Shown: piece by piece, positions 25,604 to 35,300 of the stretch
Layout: every line of letters starts with the position of its first letter
How positions within the stretch are numbered: position 1 is the stretch's first letter
DNA from: Hydrocarboniclastica marina
Lineage (GTDB): Bacteria; Pseudomonadota; Gammaproteobacteria; Pseudomonadales; Oleiphilaceae
Length of the DNA: 64,000 bases
Direction of reading: 5' to 3'
Assembly: GCF_004851605.1 (NCBI RefSeq)
Contig: NZ_CP031093.1
Location: 1,674,001 to 1,738,000, forward strand
Translations under genes and position numbers: made by a program
The notes under the pieces: generated by a model
The model's input: only the letters and a program-made list of their open reading frames with translations
The model's database searches: none
What the model was told of the DNA's origin: nothing

Positions 25604-25999
25604 ATGTTAGCGCGCATTGCCGCCGATGGCGTGGTACTGCTCCATCTGTTTTTCATTCTGTTTGTGCTGGCGGGCGGCCTGCTGGCGATACGCTGGCACT
25701 GGATTGTCGCGCTTCACCTGCCTGCAGTCCTGTGGGGGGCTGCAGTTGAATTGATTGGCTGGTCGTGTCCGCTCACTCCGCTCGAGAACAGCCTTCGCGC
25801 GGCCGGCGCGGAAGAGGGCTATAGCAGCGGATTTATCGATCATTACATTGTGCCTCTGATCTACCCTGCGGGGCTCACCCGTGAGATTCAGATAGTGCTT
25901 GGCGGCGTGGTTCTTCTGGTTAACGTGGGTGTGTACGGCTATTTGATCTATCGTAGACGGCGCCCCAAGGCAGCTGTTCACCGACAATCTCGGCAGTGA
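25604..25999 (+). CDS. DUF2784 family membrane protein
   Basis: A 131-residue inner-membrane protein with three hydrophobic segments (about residues 6-30, 36-55 and 95-117). WSCPLTPLEN at about 53-62 is the conserved block of the DUF2784 family, and YPAGLTREIQI leads into the last helix; the C-terminus is basic (YRRRRPKAAVHRQ). A good ribosome site (GGGAGG) precedes the ATG. Function of the family is unknown. It is on its own, between rlmJ and a lipoprotein gene on the same strand. Confidence 0.8.
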   Translation: MLARIAADGVVLLHLFFILFVLAGGLLAIRWHWIVALHLPAVLWGAAVELIGWSCPLTPLENSLRAAGAEEGYSSGFIDHYIVPLIYPAGLTREIQIVLGGVVLLVNVGVYGYLIYRRRRPKAAVHRQSRQ

Positions 26000-26089
26000 C
26001 AGCATCAGAGGTGCAGGGGGCTGGTCAGCGCCGCAGACGCGCCGTATTCTTTGTGTCCAGCAAGCAACCGGAAGAGAGAGGGTAACAAA

Positions 26090-26410
26090 ATGGGTTTAGC
26101 AAAGGGTGTAAGACTGCTCCTGGTCAGCGCAGCGATGGCGATAGCGAGCGGCTGCGCAAACATAGGTAGTGACTTCCCCGACCAGCGCGTGCAGGAACTT
26201 GAGATCGGGGAAACGACTCAGCAGGAAGTCCGCAATACTTTCGGAGAACCCTGGCGCGTGGGTTATGAAGACGGAATGCGCACCTGGACTTACGGGAAGT
26301 ACCGTTACTCCCTGCTAGGGGCATCTTCAACCAAAGATCTTGTTATACGTTTCAATAAGGACAACGTGGTCAAATCATACAGTTTCAATACGACCGACCA
26401 TGCTCAATAA
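26090..26410 (+). CDS. BamE/SmpA-OmlA-like lipoprotein
   Basis: A 106-residue lipoprotein. The signal peptide (GVRLLLVSAAMAIASGC) ends in a lipobox SGC, with Cys about residue 22 as the lipid attachment site. The mature part has the SmpA/OmlA pattern: LEIGETTQQEVRNTFGEPWRVG and then TWTYGKYR. It is not likely to be BamE itself, since the region lacks the usual neighbours; it belongs to the same small fold found in several envelope lipoproteins. The ATG at 26090 follows GAGAGGG. A bidirectional terminator comes directly after the stop. Confidence 0.78.
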   Translation: MGLAKGVRLLLVSAAMAIASGCANIGSDFPDQRVQELEIGETTQQEVRNTFGEPWRVGYEDGMRTWTYGKYRYSLLGASSTKDLVIRFNKDNVVKSYSFNTTDHAQ

Positions 26411-26411
26411 G

Positions 26412-26436
26412 AAAGCCCGGCCTTAGGCCGGGCTTT
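26412..26436. terminator. bidirectional rho-independent terminator
   Basis: AAAGCCCGGCC (26412-26422) and GGCCGGGCTTT (26426-26436) are perfect complements with a three-base loop. Flanking A and T give T-runs on both strands. It separates the lipoprotein gene from the convergent cold-shock gene. Confidence 0.9.
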
Positions 26437-26458
26437 GCTGCAGAAAAAACGTTGCGGT

Positions 26459-26668
26459 CTAGGCGACAGTGACGTTTTCCGCTTGAGGACCCTTGGGGCC
26501 CTGGGTGATGCTGAACTGCACCTTCTGGCCTTCTTGCAGGGTTTTGAACCCGCTGGAGTTAATCGCGCTGTAGTGAACGAAAACGTCGCTGCCGTTTTCC
26601 TGTGCAATAAAACCAAAGCCCTTGGATTCGTTGAACCACTTGACGTGGCCGGTGTAAAGATCTGACAT
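26459..26668 (-). CDS. cold-shock protein (CspA family)
   Basis: A 69-residue single-strand nucleic-acid-binding protein, a five-strand OB fold. RNP1 is KGFGFI (residues about 16-21) and RNP2 is VFVHYSAI (about 29-36). Length and sequence are those of CspA/CapB proteins that melt RNA structure at low temperature. AGGAA lies before the ATG. A consensus promoter at 26817-26844 gives a leader of about 140 bases, as in cspA genes controlled by leader RNA structure. Confidence 0.96.
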   Translation of the reverse strand: MSDLYTGHVKWFNESKGFGFIAQENGSDVFVHYSAINSSGFKTLQEGQKVQFSITQGPKGPQAENVTVA

Positions 26669-26816
26669 GCTGGTTTCCTACTGATGTTTGACTCTTCGCG
26701 CCTCCTTGCGGGCGCTGGGTAGTGCTGTAAAACAGGCATGACTTATGAGCACAACGAAAATCCGAGGTCTTCGTAAAACTTTCACATAATCCGTCACTGT
26801 TTTTGACAGCAACTCT

Positions 26817-26844
26817 AGTATAACCCCCAGCAATTGCTCGTCAA
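26817..26844 (-). promoter_or_regulatory. promoter of the cold-shock gene
   Basis: On the minus strand TTGACG (26844-26839), a 16-base spacer and TATACT (26822-26817) match the sigma70 consensus at five of six positions each. Transcription would begin near 26809, leaving a 140-base untranslated leader. Confidence 0.78.
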
Positions 26845-26919
26845 TTCAATTCTGATAGCCCTTCAAGCATATGTTTTAGTTGAGAAAATAGCCTTCTGAA
26901 CGGTTTTGTTATCTGCCTT

Positions 26920-28821
26920 TCAGGCCATTCTTCTGCGACGGAAAGTGCTGAACTGGGAGTGGATTTCGTCGAGGATGGCAGGGTCGTCAATGGTGGACGG
27001 AACCTTGTAATCCATGCCGTCGGCGATATCGCGCAGGACGCGCCTCAAGATCTTGCCGGACCTCGTTTTCGGCAGGCGCTCCACAACCAGCGCATGCTTG
27101 AAAGACGCGACGGCGCCCACCTCATCCCGCACGCGGGTAATAAGGTCTGCCTCCAGTTGAAGCGGATCAACATTGACGCCGTTTTTGAGCAATACCAGGC
27201 CAACCGGAACCTGCCCCTTCAACTCGTCGCTGATGCCGATCACCGCGCACTCAGCGACAGCCGGATGGCGTGCAATCACTTCTTCCATCTCTCCGGTCGA
27301 CAGGCGATGGCCGGCCACATTGATAACATCGTCGGTGCGCCCCATGATAAAGAGGTAGCCGTCCTCATCAAAATAACCACCGTCTCCAGACATGTAATAA
27401 CCGGGAAAACTGTCGAGGTAAGCGCTCTGGAAGCGTTGGGGGTCACCCCATACTGTCGGCAGGCAGCCAGGCGGAAGTGGCAGCTTGATAACAACGCTGC
27501 CTTGTTCCAGGGGCTCACAATTGTTGCCCTGAGAGTCAAGAACGTGCACTGCATAGCCGGGTGCGGGCAGGGTAGCCGAGCCTGGTTTTACCGGGCAGGC
27601 GCCCAGGCCAACGGGGTTGCCCGCTATGGCCCAGGCCGTTTCCGTCTGCCACCAGTGGTCGTAGACCGGTAGCCCGGTTTTCTCCCGAAGCCAGTCGTAG
27701 GTCGGCGGGTCCAGCCGCTCTCCAGCAAGATAGATTCGCTCAAGGCAGCCAAGGTCGTAGCTGGACATCAGTTTCGCTTCTGGGTCCGCCTTTCGCATCG
27801 CCCTGAAAGCTGTTGGCGCTGTAAACAGAACCTTGACCTTGTGTTCGGCACAAACTCGCCAGAAGGCGCCGGCATCGGGCGTATTGACCGGTTTACCCTC
27901 ATAAAGGACGGTAGTGCAGCCGGTAATCAAGGGCGCGTACACAATATAGGAGTGGCCCACCACCCAGCCGACGTCGGAGGCCGCCCAGAATACATCCCCG
28001 GGGCCGACGTCATAAATCAGCTCCATGCTGTAGCGCATGGCGACGGCGTGCCCGCCGTTGTCACGAACTACCCCTTTGGGCTTACCGGTTGTGCCTGAGG
28101 TATACAGGATATAGAGGGGGTCGGTCGCAATCACTGGCACAGGATCGACGGGCTTCGCCTTGGCCATGAGTTCGTTCCAGTCGTGATCCCGTGCCGGCTT
28201 CATCGCGGCCCGCTCCTGCTCACGCTGGAGAATGACACAGTGGTCTGGCTTGTGGCCGGCTGCCTCGACGGCCCGGTCCAGAAGAGGTTTGTAGGCAATG
28301 ACCTTGTCTACCTCAATGCCGCAGGACGCGGACAGGATGACCTTGGGCCGGGCGTCATCGATGCGAACGGCGAGCTCGTTAGCGGCAAAGCCACCGAAAA
28401 CCACAGAGTGGACGGCGCCTATCCGGGCGCAGGCGAGCATAGCGATTACCGCCTCCGGCACCATTGGCATATAAATGATGACCCGATCCCCTTTGCCGAC
28501 ACCGAGTTCGCTCAGTACGCCGGCGAATTGCGCTGTCTGCTGGGTCAGCTCTGCATAGGTATAGGTGCAGCCGGAACCTGTAACGGGGGAGTCGTAAATG
28601 AGCGCAGGCTGGTCGCCCCGGCCATTTTCAACGTGGTAGTCGAGGGCAAGGTAAGCGGTGTTGAGTTCGCCGTCGGCATACCAGCGATAGCAGTTGTGCT
28701 CATCTTTGCTCAGTATGACCTCAGGCCGCTCATACCAGCTGATCAGCGCTGACTTCTCGCGCCAGAAAGCCTCCCGGTGTTTAATGGATCGCTGGTACTC
28801 CTGCTCGTATTGCCTTGCCAT
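26920..28821 (-). CDS. prpE: propionyl-CoA synthetase (acetyl-CoA synthetase-like)
   Basis: A 633-residue acyl-adenylate-forming enzyme that activates propionate with ATP and CoA. The P-loop YTSGTTGKPKG is near residue 237, the WWQTETAW motif near 390, the hinge GRTDDVINVAGHRLSTGEMEE near 495, and the catalytic Lys in KTRSGKILRR near 595. N-terminal length and blocks fit PrpE rather than Acs (about 650). No prpB/C/D genes are nearby, so it is separate from a methylcitrate cluster. It lies downstream of xseA on the same strand with a 154-base gap. Confidence 0.85.
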   Translation of the reverse strand: MARQYEQEYQRSIKHREAFWREKSALISWYERPEVILSKDEHNCYRWYADGELNTAYLALDYHVENGRGDQPALIYDSPVTGSGCTYTYAELTQQTAQFAGVLSELGVGKGDRVIIYMPMVPEAVIAMLACARIGAVHSVVFGGFAANELAVRIDDARPKVILSASCGIEVDKVIAYKPLLDRAVEAAGHKPDHCVILQREQERAAMKPARDHDWNELMAKAKPVDPVPVIATDPLYILYTSGTTGKPKGVVRDNGGHAVAMRYSMELIYDVGPGDVFWAASDVGWVVGHSYIVYAPLITGCTTVLYEGKPVNTPDAGAFWRVCAEHKVKVLFTAPTAFRAMRKADPEAKLMSSYDLGCLERIYLAGERLDPPTYDWLREKTGLPVYDHWWQTETAWAIAGNPVGLGACPVKPGSATLPAPGYAVHVLDSQGNNCEPLEQGSVVIKLPLPPGCLPTVWGDPQRFQSAYLDSFPGYYMSGDGGYFDEDGYLFIMGRTDDVINVAGHRLSTGEMEEVIARHPAVAECAVIGISDELKGQVPVGLVLLKNGVNVDPLQLEADLITRVRDEVGAVASFKHALVVERLPKTRSGKILRRVLRDIADGMDYKVPSTIDDPAILDEIHSQFSTFRRRRMA

Positions 28822-28975
28822 CTGTCCGACCTCTGAATGAATTGACGCGCCCCCTGACGAGAGCCTGTCCTTTCTCCACTCTAGAAGTTAAGGGCCGGAA
28901 GAAAAGTAGACCAAAGGCGTAGGGCGGGCACCGGCGTGCGTGGGTCAGCGAGTTACCCGGACAGGACACTGGCCT

Positions 28976-30370
28976 TCAGGCAGAATCTCTCGGGGTACCG
29001 AAGGCCAGTTCTGGCTGCTCGGCTTCGGTTTTTTCAACGCGGCAATAGAGCCGGCCATTTGCCAGCTGTGCGGTCACCCGGTCGCCGGCCTGAACCTGAT
29101 CGGCCCTGCGAACGATTGTGTCCTTGTCCGAGCCAACGATGGCATATCCCCGGCCGAGCGTAGCGAGGGGGCTGATAAGGTCCAGTGAGCTTGCGGCGTG
29201 TCGCAGGCGCTGCTCCGCCCGCTCCAATCGTTGGGACATGGCCCGCTCGAGTCTGTGAGCGACAGACCGGGCCTTTTCCCGGGCAGGGGCGATACGGCGC
29301 TGAGGAGATTGCGCTATCAGGCGGCCTCGAATTTCACAGAAACGCTGGTCCTTTCGGCGCAACTGCTGGTTCAGCGCAATGGTAAGGCGGCGGTCGAGGT
29401 CGTCCAGGCGCTGGGCGCTGTCTTCCAATTGGCGACGAGGGTCGCGCAGGCGCTGCCTCAATTGGCCGAGGCATTCGCGCAGCCCGGTCAGCCGGCGCCT
29501 CGCGGCCAGTATCAGACGTTCTTCCAGCCTCGTCAGTTGGTCTAGCCAGTCCTGCCGGTTGGGCGAAAGTTTCTCCGCTGCAGCTGACGGTGTCGGTGCA
29601 CGCCAGTCGGCCACAAAGTCCGCTATCGTAAAATCGACCTCATGGCCAACAGCACTCACCGTCGGTATACGGCTGGCAAAAATGGCCCGCGCGACGCGCT
29701 CTTCGTTGAACGGCCAGAGGTCCTCCAGTGAGCCGCCACCGCGGCCGACTATCAACACATCGCAACGCTGATGCCGGTTGGCCAGTTCGATGGCCGCCGC
29801 TATCTCTCCAGCGGCCTGCCTGCCCTGTACAGCGGTTGGGTAGAGCGTCACCGGAATGCCGGGAAAACGCCGTCCGAGCACTGACAGAATGTCGTGTATA
29901 GCCGCTCCGGTAGGCGAAGTGACGACCCCAATGCGGCCAGGCAGGACGGGCAGCGCCTGCTTGTGCTCATCGTTGAAAAGCCCTTCGTCTTTGAGTTTAT
30001 GCTTTAGCGCCTCAATGGCGCGCTGGAGTTCGCCCAGTCCGGCGGGCTCAATAGCTTCAACAATGAGCTGGAAATCGCCCCGCGCTTCATAAAGGCTGAC
30101 CTTGGCGCGCAGCATTACCTGATCGCCATCCTTGGGCTGAATCCTCACCAACTGGCTCCGGGAGCGGAACATGGCGCAGCGGATCTGGGCTTTGGCATCT
30201 TTGATGGAGAAGTACCAATGCCCTGACGACGGCCGGGACAGGCCGGAGATTTCGCCCTCCACGTAAACCTGGAGAAAACTCACTTCCAGAAGGTGACGAA
30301 CCTGGCGGGTCAGTTCGCTGACCGTCAAGGCGTGGCTGCGTGGTACAGGCTCATCCAATGTTAACGCCAT
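28976..30370 (-). CDS. xseA: exodeoxyribonuclease VII large subunit
   Basis: A 464-residue nuclease subunit; with XseB it degrades single-stranded DNA in both directions. The N-terminal OB fold (about 20-115) contains VYVEGEISGLSRPSSGHWYFSIKD. The catalytic core has GVVTSPTGAAIHDI (about 145), DVLIVGRGGGSLEDLWPFNEE (about 200) and SAVGHEVDFTIADFVADWRAPTPSAAAE (about 250). A coiled-coil follows. The ATG at 30370 (MALTLDEP) has GGAG upstream; a longer frame to 30523 is not conserved. xseB is not adjacent. Confidence 0.96.
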   Translation of the reverse strand: MALTLDEPVPRSHALTVSELTRQVRHLLEVSFLQVYVEGEISGLSRPSSGHWYFSIKDAKAQIRCAMFRSRSQLVRIQPKDGDQVMLRAKVSLYEARGDFQLIVEAIEPAGLGELQRAIEALKHKLKDEGLFNDEHKQALPVLPGRIGVVTSPTGAAIHDILSVLGRRFPGIPVTLYPTAVQGRQAAGEIAAAIELANRHQRCDVLIVGRGGGSLEDLWPFNEERVARAIFASRIPTVSAVGHEVDFTIADFVADWRAPTPSAAAEKLSPNRQDWLDQLTRLEERLILAARRRLTGLRECLGQLRQRLRDPRRQLEDSAQRLDDLDRRLTIALNQQLRRKDQRFCEIRGRLIAQSPQRRIAPAREKARSVAHRLERAMSQRLERAEQRLRHAASSLDLISPLATLGRGYAIVGSDKDTIVRRADQVQAGDRVTAQLANGRLYCRVEKTEAEQPELAFGTPRDSA

Positions 30371-30537
30371 GGGGTGCTCCGTTGGGTTTCCGGTGATGCA
30401 TCTTAGCAGACGATATCTGCCGTCCTGAAAGCCCCGGGCGTTCTTTGCAGCCCATGGACGAGCTGTCATTCGGTTTGTGTCTGTGTCTGATATGATCCGG
30501 CCCGGTAGCCCGCCCGACCTCATCCAGGGAATGTGAT

Positions 30538-31437
30538 GTGAGTGATCGTCGACACATGGTCTTTCTACTGGCCCGGACAGGGATCACCCTCGGGCTTATG
30601 CTTGCCACCGTGAACTGGGCCCGCAACAGTGGCTGGGGCGGGCTGACGTTTACCCTTGCGCCGGTGCTGCTGGCCGGCGCGTTGCTGACGGCTATTTTTG
30701 CGGTTATGAAGCCCGCCCAGGGCTTCTGGCGAGCAGGCTTCTGGGGCTATTCGGCGATCTCCGGCGCTCTGGCACTGGTCATTCCCAACTGGCTGGTTTT
30801 TCTGACAATGGCGCAGGATGGCGTCATTACCGCCGCGGTTTTCTATCTGTTGTCGCCCGTGTTCACGCAGGCATTAAGCTGGCTACTGGGGTTGGACAGG
30901 CTCGCGCCTCTGCGGGTAGCCGGTCTGTTGTTGGGGACCGTCGGCGCTCTGACGCTGGTACTGGCCCCGTTACTTGGCGCCAATACGGATGAGGTGGCGG
31001 TACCTTACATCGGCCTGTTCATTCCGCTCTCTCTCGCAATAGGCAATATCTACCGGAAACAGCGTATGCCGACAGAAATGTCGGCCACTGCGCTGGCTGC
31101 CGGTATGCTGCTGGCATCGGGCATGCTCTTCGTGCCACTGCTCGCGGTCGCGCTATGGTCCGGTTGGTCAGGGACAGGGGTTGGCTCAATGCTGCCACTG
31201 GCCCTGCAGGTACTGCTTATGACAGGCGGCTACGTGAGCTACTTCCAGTTTTTGCGTCAGGTTGACCCGGTGTATTTCAGTCAGCTCGGTTATCTGGTCA
31301 CGCTCACGGGCGGCCTGACCGGCGTGTTCCTGTTCGGTGAGGCGCCTGGGTGGCACCACGGCCTGAGTGTCGTGCTAGTGGCTTTTGGGGTCTGGCTGGT
31401 GTCCAAGCAAAGCCGTCCGCAGGTGAGCTCAGGCTAG
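30538..31437 (+). CDS. EamA/DMT-superfamily permease
   Basis: A 299-residue inner-membrane protein with about ten hydrophobic helices in two EamA-like halves, the architecture of drug/metabolite transporters. Substrate cannot be assigned. The GTG at 30538 follows AGGGA and begins SDRRHMVF; an ATG six codons later is possible. It is divergent from xseA, with 167 bases between the two starts, and precedes guaB, which has its own promoter. Confidence 0.8.
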   Translation: MSDRRHMVFLLARTGITLGLMLATVNWARNSGWGGLTFTLAPVLLAGALLTAIFAVMKPAQGFWRAGFWGYSAISGALALVIPNWLVFLTMAQDGVITAAVFYLLSPVFTQALSWLLGLDRLAPLRVAGLLLGTVGALTLVLAPLLGANTDEVAVPYIGLFIPLSLAIGNIYRKQRMPTEMSATALAAGMLLASGMLFVPLLAVALWSGWSGTGVGSMLPLALQVLLMTGGYVSYFQFLRQVDPVYFSQLGYLVTLTGGLTGVFLFGEAPGWHHGLSVVLVAFGVWLVSKQSRPQVSSG

Positions 31438-31510
31438 CGCGGGTCTCCGTTCAGTTATCCGGCACGCGGCAGCACATCCCCGCCAATGGTGCGGTCGCCC
31501 GGATGCTTCC

Positions 31511-31539
31511 TTTACCCCGTCCCGGCGCGGAATTATAAT
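31511..31539 (+). promoter_or_regulatory. guaBA promoter
   Basis: TTTACC (31511-31516), a 17-base spacer and a perfect TATAAT (31534-31539) lie about 40 bases before the guaB ATG. Transcription would start near 31546, leaving a leader of about 33 bases. Confidence 0.7.
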
Positions 31540-31578
31540 AGCGCGCTTATACATCGCTAGTCTTAAAGGCCGCCCTCC

Positions 31579-33042
31579 ATGCTGCGAATCGCCCAAGAAG
31601 CGCTTACCTTCGACGACGTTTTATTGATCCCCGGTTACTCTGAAGTCCTACCCAATGAGGTGCAGCTCAAAACACGTGTCACCCGCGGCATTGAACTCAA
31701 CGTGCCCCTTGTATCGGCAGCCATGGATACGGTGACCGGTGCCGAGTTGGCGATTGCGATGGCCCAGGTTGGCGGGATCGGCATCATCCACAAGAATATG
31801 ACCGTGGAGCAACAGGCCGCGGCTGTGCGTAAAGTGAAGAAGTTTGAAAGTGGCGTCGTCAAGGATCCGATCACCGTTTCGCCTGAAACGACGGTACGAG
31901 AGCTTCTGGACATCACCTTTGCCAACAAGATTTCCGGGCTACCGGTCGTCGACGGTCCCGATCTGGTGGGCATTGTCACCGGCCGCGACATCCGTTTTGA
32001 AGGACGGCTCGACACCAAAGTCGCGGATATCATGACGCCCAAGGACAAACTTGTAACGGTCAAGGAAGGCGCCGACCTGGAAGAAGTCAAAGAGCTGCTG
32101 CACCGCCACCGCATCGAGAAAGTGCTGGTGGTCAATGACAGTTACGAGCTCAAGGGGCTCATAACCGTCAAGGACATCCAGAAGGCCAGCGATTATCCGG
32201 CCGCCTGTAAAGACGCCCAGGGTCACCTGCGCTGCGGTGCGGCAGTAGGTACCGGTGGCGACACTGAAGCGCGTATTGCTGCACTGGTGGATGCTGGGGT
32301 AGACGTCATTGTTATCGACACGGCGCACGGTCATTCCCGCGGCGTGGTCGAGCGCGTCCGCTGGGTCAAGCAGCGCTACCCGGATGTACAGGTGATCGCC
32401 GGCAATATCGCGACAGCAGACGCAGCTCTGGCATTGGCCGAAGCGGGCGCGGATGCAGTCAAGGTTGGTATCGGCCCGGGCTCCATCTGTACCACACGCA
32501 TTGTGGCCGGTATTGGCGTGCCACAAATAACGGCGGTATCCAATGTCGCCGAGGCCCTTCGCAACAGCGACGTCGCGGTGATTGCCGACGGCGGCGTTCG
32601 TTTCTCCGGTGACCTGGCCAAGGCCGTCGCCGCGGGTGCCCATGCTGTAATGGTAGGCAGTCTGCTGGCGGGTACAGACGAGGCACCCGGAGAAGTCGAG
32701 CTTTTCCAGGGGCGCACGTATAAAGCTTACCGGGGTATGGGTTCTCTGGGGGCCATGGGGCAGGGGTCCAGCGACCGCTACTTCCAGGATGCCAGCGAAG
32801 GTACCGAAAAGCTTGTACCCGAGGGCATTGAAGGCCGGGTTGCATGCAAGGGACCCATGAAAGCCATCGTGCATCAGATGATGGGTGGTCTGCGCGCATC
32901 CATGGGCTACACCGGTTGCCGGAATATCGAAGAAATGCGGACAAAACCCCAGTTTACCCGTATCACCAATGCCGGGATGCGTGAGAGTCATGTCCACGAC
33001 GTGACCATCACCAAAGAAGCGCCTAATTACCGTATCGGGTAA
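31579..33042 (+). CDS. guaB: inosine-5'-monophosphate dehydrogenase
   Basis: A 487-residue enzyme that oxidises IMP to XMP with NAD+, the committed step to GMP. The barrel is interrupted by a two-CBS insert (about residues 93-205). The catalytic loop [20 protein letters not shown] places the active Cys near residue 302, and the flap has the RYFQD block near 398. Length equals E. coli GuaB (488). It is first in guaBA, with a consensus promoter upstream, and guaA follows after 104 bases containing a strong hairpin. Confidence 0.98.
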   Translation: MLRIAQEALTFDDVLLIPGYSEVLPNEVQLKTRVTRGIELNVPLVSAAMDTVTGAELAIAMAQVGGIGIIHKNMTVEQQAAAVRKVKKFESGVVKDPITVSPETTVRELLDITFANKISGLPVVDGPDLVGIVTGRDIRFEGRLDTKVADIMTPKDKLVTVKEGADLEEVKELLHRHRIEKVLVVNDSYELKGLITVKDIQKASDYPAACKDAQGHLRCGAAVGTGGDTEARIAALVDAGVDVIVIDTAHGHSRGVVERVRWVKQRYPDVQVIAGNIATADAALALAEAGADAVKVGIGPGSICTTRIVAGIGVPQITAVSNVAEALRNSDVAVIADGGVRFSGDLAKAVAAGAHAVMVGSLLAGTDEAPGEVELFQGRTYKAYRGMGSLGAMGQGSSDRYFQDASEGTEKLVPEGIEGRVACKGPMKAIVHQMMGGLRASMGYTGCRNIEEMRTKPQFTRITNAGMRESHVHDVTITKEAPNYRIG

Positions 33043-33093
33043 CAGTCGAGGCCTTTGCGGCGCTTTGCTCTTACCTTCAGGACGGTTCTCCAG

Positions 33094-33127
33094 CGCAACA
33101 GGGCGGCTCGAATGTCGCCCTGTTGCG
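33094..33127 (+). promoter_or_regulatory. 12-bp stem-loop in the guaB-guaA gap
   Basis: CGCAACAGGGCG (33094-33105) pairs perfectly with 33116-33127 around a ten-base loop. There is no T-run, and the guaA ribosome site (GAGGAA, about 33138) follows 10 bases later. It may stabilise the guaB 3' end or affect guaA translation. Confidence 0.6.
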
Positions 33128-33146
33128 TCTCTGACTCGAGGAATTC

Positions 33147-34724
33147 ATGGCTCAGAATATTCATGACCACCGCTTGCTGATACTGGACTTCGGCTCGCAA
33201 TACACTCAGTTGATCGCCCGGCGTATCCGTGAGATTGGCGTCTACTGTGAAGTTAAGCCTTTCGACATCAGTGTTGAGGAAATCCGCGAGTTCTCCCCCC
33301 GGGGGATAATTCTCGCTGGTGGTCCGGAATCTGTCACCAAGCTAGACTCGCCTCGTGCGCCCGCTGGCGTTTTTGACATGGCGCTGCCGGTTCTGGGTAT
33401 CTGCTACGGCATGCAGACCATGGCCGAAGAGTTGGGTGGTCGGGTAGCGGGTGCCGACAAGCAGGAGTTTGGCTACGCCCAGGTCAAGGTCCGTACCGGT
33501 AGCGATCTGCTTAAAGGCATATCGGATCATGTCACCGATCAGGGCGAGCCTGTGCTGGACGTGTGGATGAGCCACGGCGACCAAGTGGTCAAGCTGCCGC
33601 CTGAATTCGAACTGGTAGCCTCGACCGAAAGTGCCCCGATTTCCGCCATGCAGCATGTCGAGAAGAAGCTTTTTGCCGTGCAGTTTCATCCGGAGGTCAC
33701 ACATACCCTTCAGGGCCAGCGGATACTGGAAAACTTCGTACGCCAGATCTGCGGTTGTGAGACGCTCTGGACCCCGAGCCAGATCGTCGATGATGCGGTC
33801 AGGCAGATTCGCGATCAGGTAGGTACTGACAAGGTGCTCCTGGGGCTGTCTGGAGGCGTTGACTCGTCCGTAACAGCGGCCCTTCTGCATAAGGCCATCG
33901 GCGACCAGCTGACATGCGTCTTTGTGGACAATGGCTTGCTGCGTCTGCACGAAGGCGATCAGGTCATGGATATGTTCGCCAAGAGCATGGGCGTCAAGGT
34001 CATCCGGGCGGACGCCGAGGACCTGTTTCTTGATCGGCTCAAGGGGGTGTCGGACCCGGAGCAGAAGCGTAAGGTCATCGGCAATACCTTCATTGAAGTG
34101 TTCGACGCCGAAGCAACGCGGATCGAGGACGTGAACTGGCTGGCCCAGGGCACCATCTATCCCGATGTTATCGAGTCAGCGGCGGCTAAGACGGGCAAGG
34201 CCCAGGTGATCAAGTCTCACCATAATGTGGGCGGCCTGCCGGAAACCATGCGTATGAAACTGGTGGAGCCGCTGCGAGAGTTGTTCAAGGATGAGGTTCG
34301 AAGAATCGGCCTTGAGCTGGGGCTGCCGTACGACATGGTCTATCGGCATCCGTTTCCCGGTCCCGGGTTGGGCGTACGTATACTTGGCGAAGTCAAAAAA
34401 CCATATGCTGACATTCTGCGTCGGGCCGACGCTATCTTTCTCGAAGAGTTACACCGCGCCGATTGGTACCACAAGACCAGCCAGGCATTTGCGGTTTTCC
34501 TGCCGGTGAAGTCCGTAGGTGTGGTCGGCGATGGTCGCCGCTATGAGTACGTGATCGCTTTGCGAGCAGTTGAAACGATCGACTTTATGACTGCCCGTTG
34601 GGCGCACTTGCCCTATGAGCTGCTGGAAACGGTCTCGAATCGGATTATCAACGAGATCTCTGGTGTCTCCCGGGTAACGTACGACGTCTCCTCCAAGCCG
34701 CCAGCGACCATTGAGTGGGAATGA
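33147..34724 (+). CDS. guaA: GMP synthase (glutamine-hydrolysing)
   Basis: A 525-residue enzyme that aminates XMP to GMP. The N-terminal class I glutaminase (about 1-200) has the nucleophile in GICYGMQTM (Cys near 86) and FHPEVTHT for the His/Glu pair. The ATP-pyrophosphatase has the PP-loop [11 protein letters not shown] near 232, and the C-terminal dimer domain ends PPATIEWE, the family end. Length equals E. coli GuaA. Preceded by GAGGAA; tadA follows ten bases after its stop. Confidence 0.98.
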   Translation: MAQNIHDHRLLILDFGSQYTQLIARRIREIGVYCEVKPFDISVEEIREFSPRGIILAGGPESVTKLDSPRAPAGVFDMALPVLGICYGMQTMAEELGGRVAGADKQEFGYAQVKVRTGSDLLKGISDHVTDQGEPVLDVWMSHGDQVVKLPPEFELVASTESAPISAMQHVEKKLFAVQFHPEVTHTLQGQRILENFVRQICGCETLWTPSQIVDDAVRQIRDQVGTDKVLLGLSGGVDSSVTAALLHKAIGDQLTCVFVDNGLLRLHEGDQVMDMFAKSMGVKVIRADAEDLFLDRLKGVSDPEQKRKVIGNTFIEVFDAEATRIEDVNWLAQGTIYPDVIESAAAKTGKAQVIKSHHNVGGLPETMRMKLVEPLRELFKDEVRRIGLELGLPYDMVYRHPFPGPGLGVRILGEVKKPYADILRRADAIFLEELHRADWYHKTSQAFAVFLPVKSVGVVGDGRRYEYVIALRAVETIDFMTARWAHLPYELLETVSNRIINEISGVSRVTYDVSSKPPATIEWE

Positions 34725-34734
34725 AATTTCAGCA

Positions 34735-35262
34735 ATGACCGTTCCGACGGACGGGGTCGAGCATACGGCTGAGGATCTTCGCTGGATGCAACGAGCGCTT
34801 GAACTGGCAGCTCAAGCTGAAGTCAACGGGGAAGTGCCCGTAGGCGCGGTCGTCGTCGCTGGTGGGGTAGAGCTTGGGACCGGTTACAACGCCCCTATAA
34901 GTAGTTGCGATGGTACCGCCCATGCCGAAATCAGGGCCATCAGGGCCGCGTGCGAACGAGCCGAAAATTACCGTCTCAGTGGAGCTACTCTCTACGTAAC
35001 ACTCGAACCCTGTACTATGTGCGCTGGCGCGCTGGTGCATGCCCGCATATCGCGGCTCGTATTCGGCGCCCGTGAGCCCAAGGCAGGGGCGGTGGTTTCG
35101 CGCAATGCGCTGCTTGAACACGACGCCATGAACTGGCGAGTCAGCGTCATTGAAGGTGTGCTCGCCGAGCCTTGCCAGCGCTTGATCAGCGATTTTTTTG
35201 CTCACCGTCGGGCGCTGCGAAAAGCAGAGCGGCTTGCGGCGAAGCGCGACATTACAGACTGA
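34735..35262 (+). CDS. tadA: tRNA-specific adenosine deaminase
   Basis: A 175-residue zinc enzyme that converts A34 of tRNA-Arg(ACG) to inosine. Zinc ligands and the catalytic Glu are in HAEIRAIRAA (about 63-72) and PCTMCAGAL (about 93-101). The ATG at 34735 is chosen; a TTG eight codons earlier overlaps the guaA end and has no advantage. It begins ten bases after guaA, so is probably read with guaBA. Length fits E. coli TadA (167) with a short extra C-terminus. Confidence 0.93.
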   Translation: MTVPTDGVEHTAEDLRWMQRALELAAQAEVNGEVPVGAVVVAGGVELGTGYNAPISSCDGTAHAEIRAIRAACERAENYRLSGATLYVTLEPCTMCAGALVHARISRLVFGAREPKAGAVVSRNALLEHDAMNWRVSVIEGVLAEPCQRLISDFFAHRRALRKAERLAAKRDITD

Positions 35263-35300
35263 CAGCACGACTGATGCAATTCTCAACAGGGAGATAGTGG

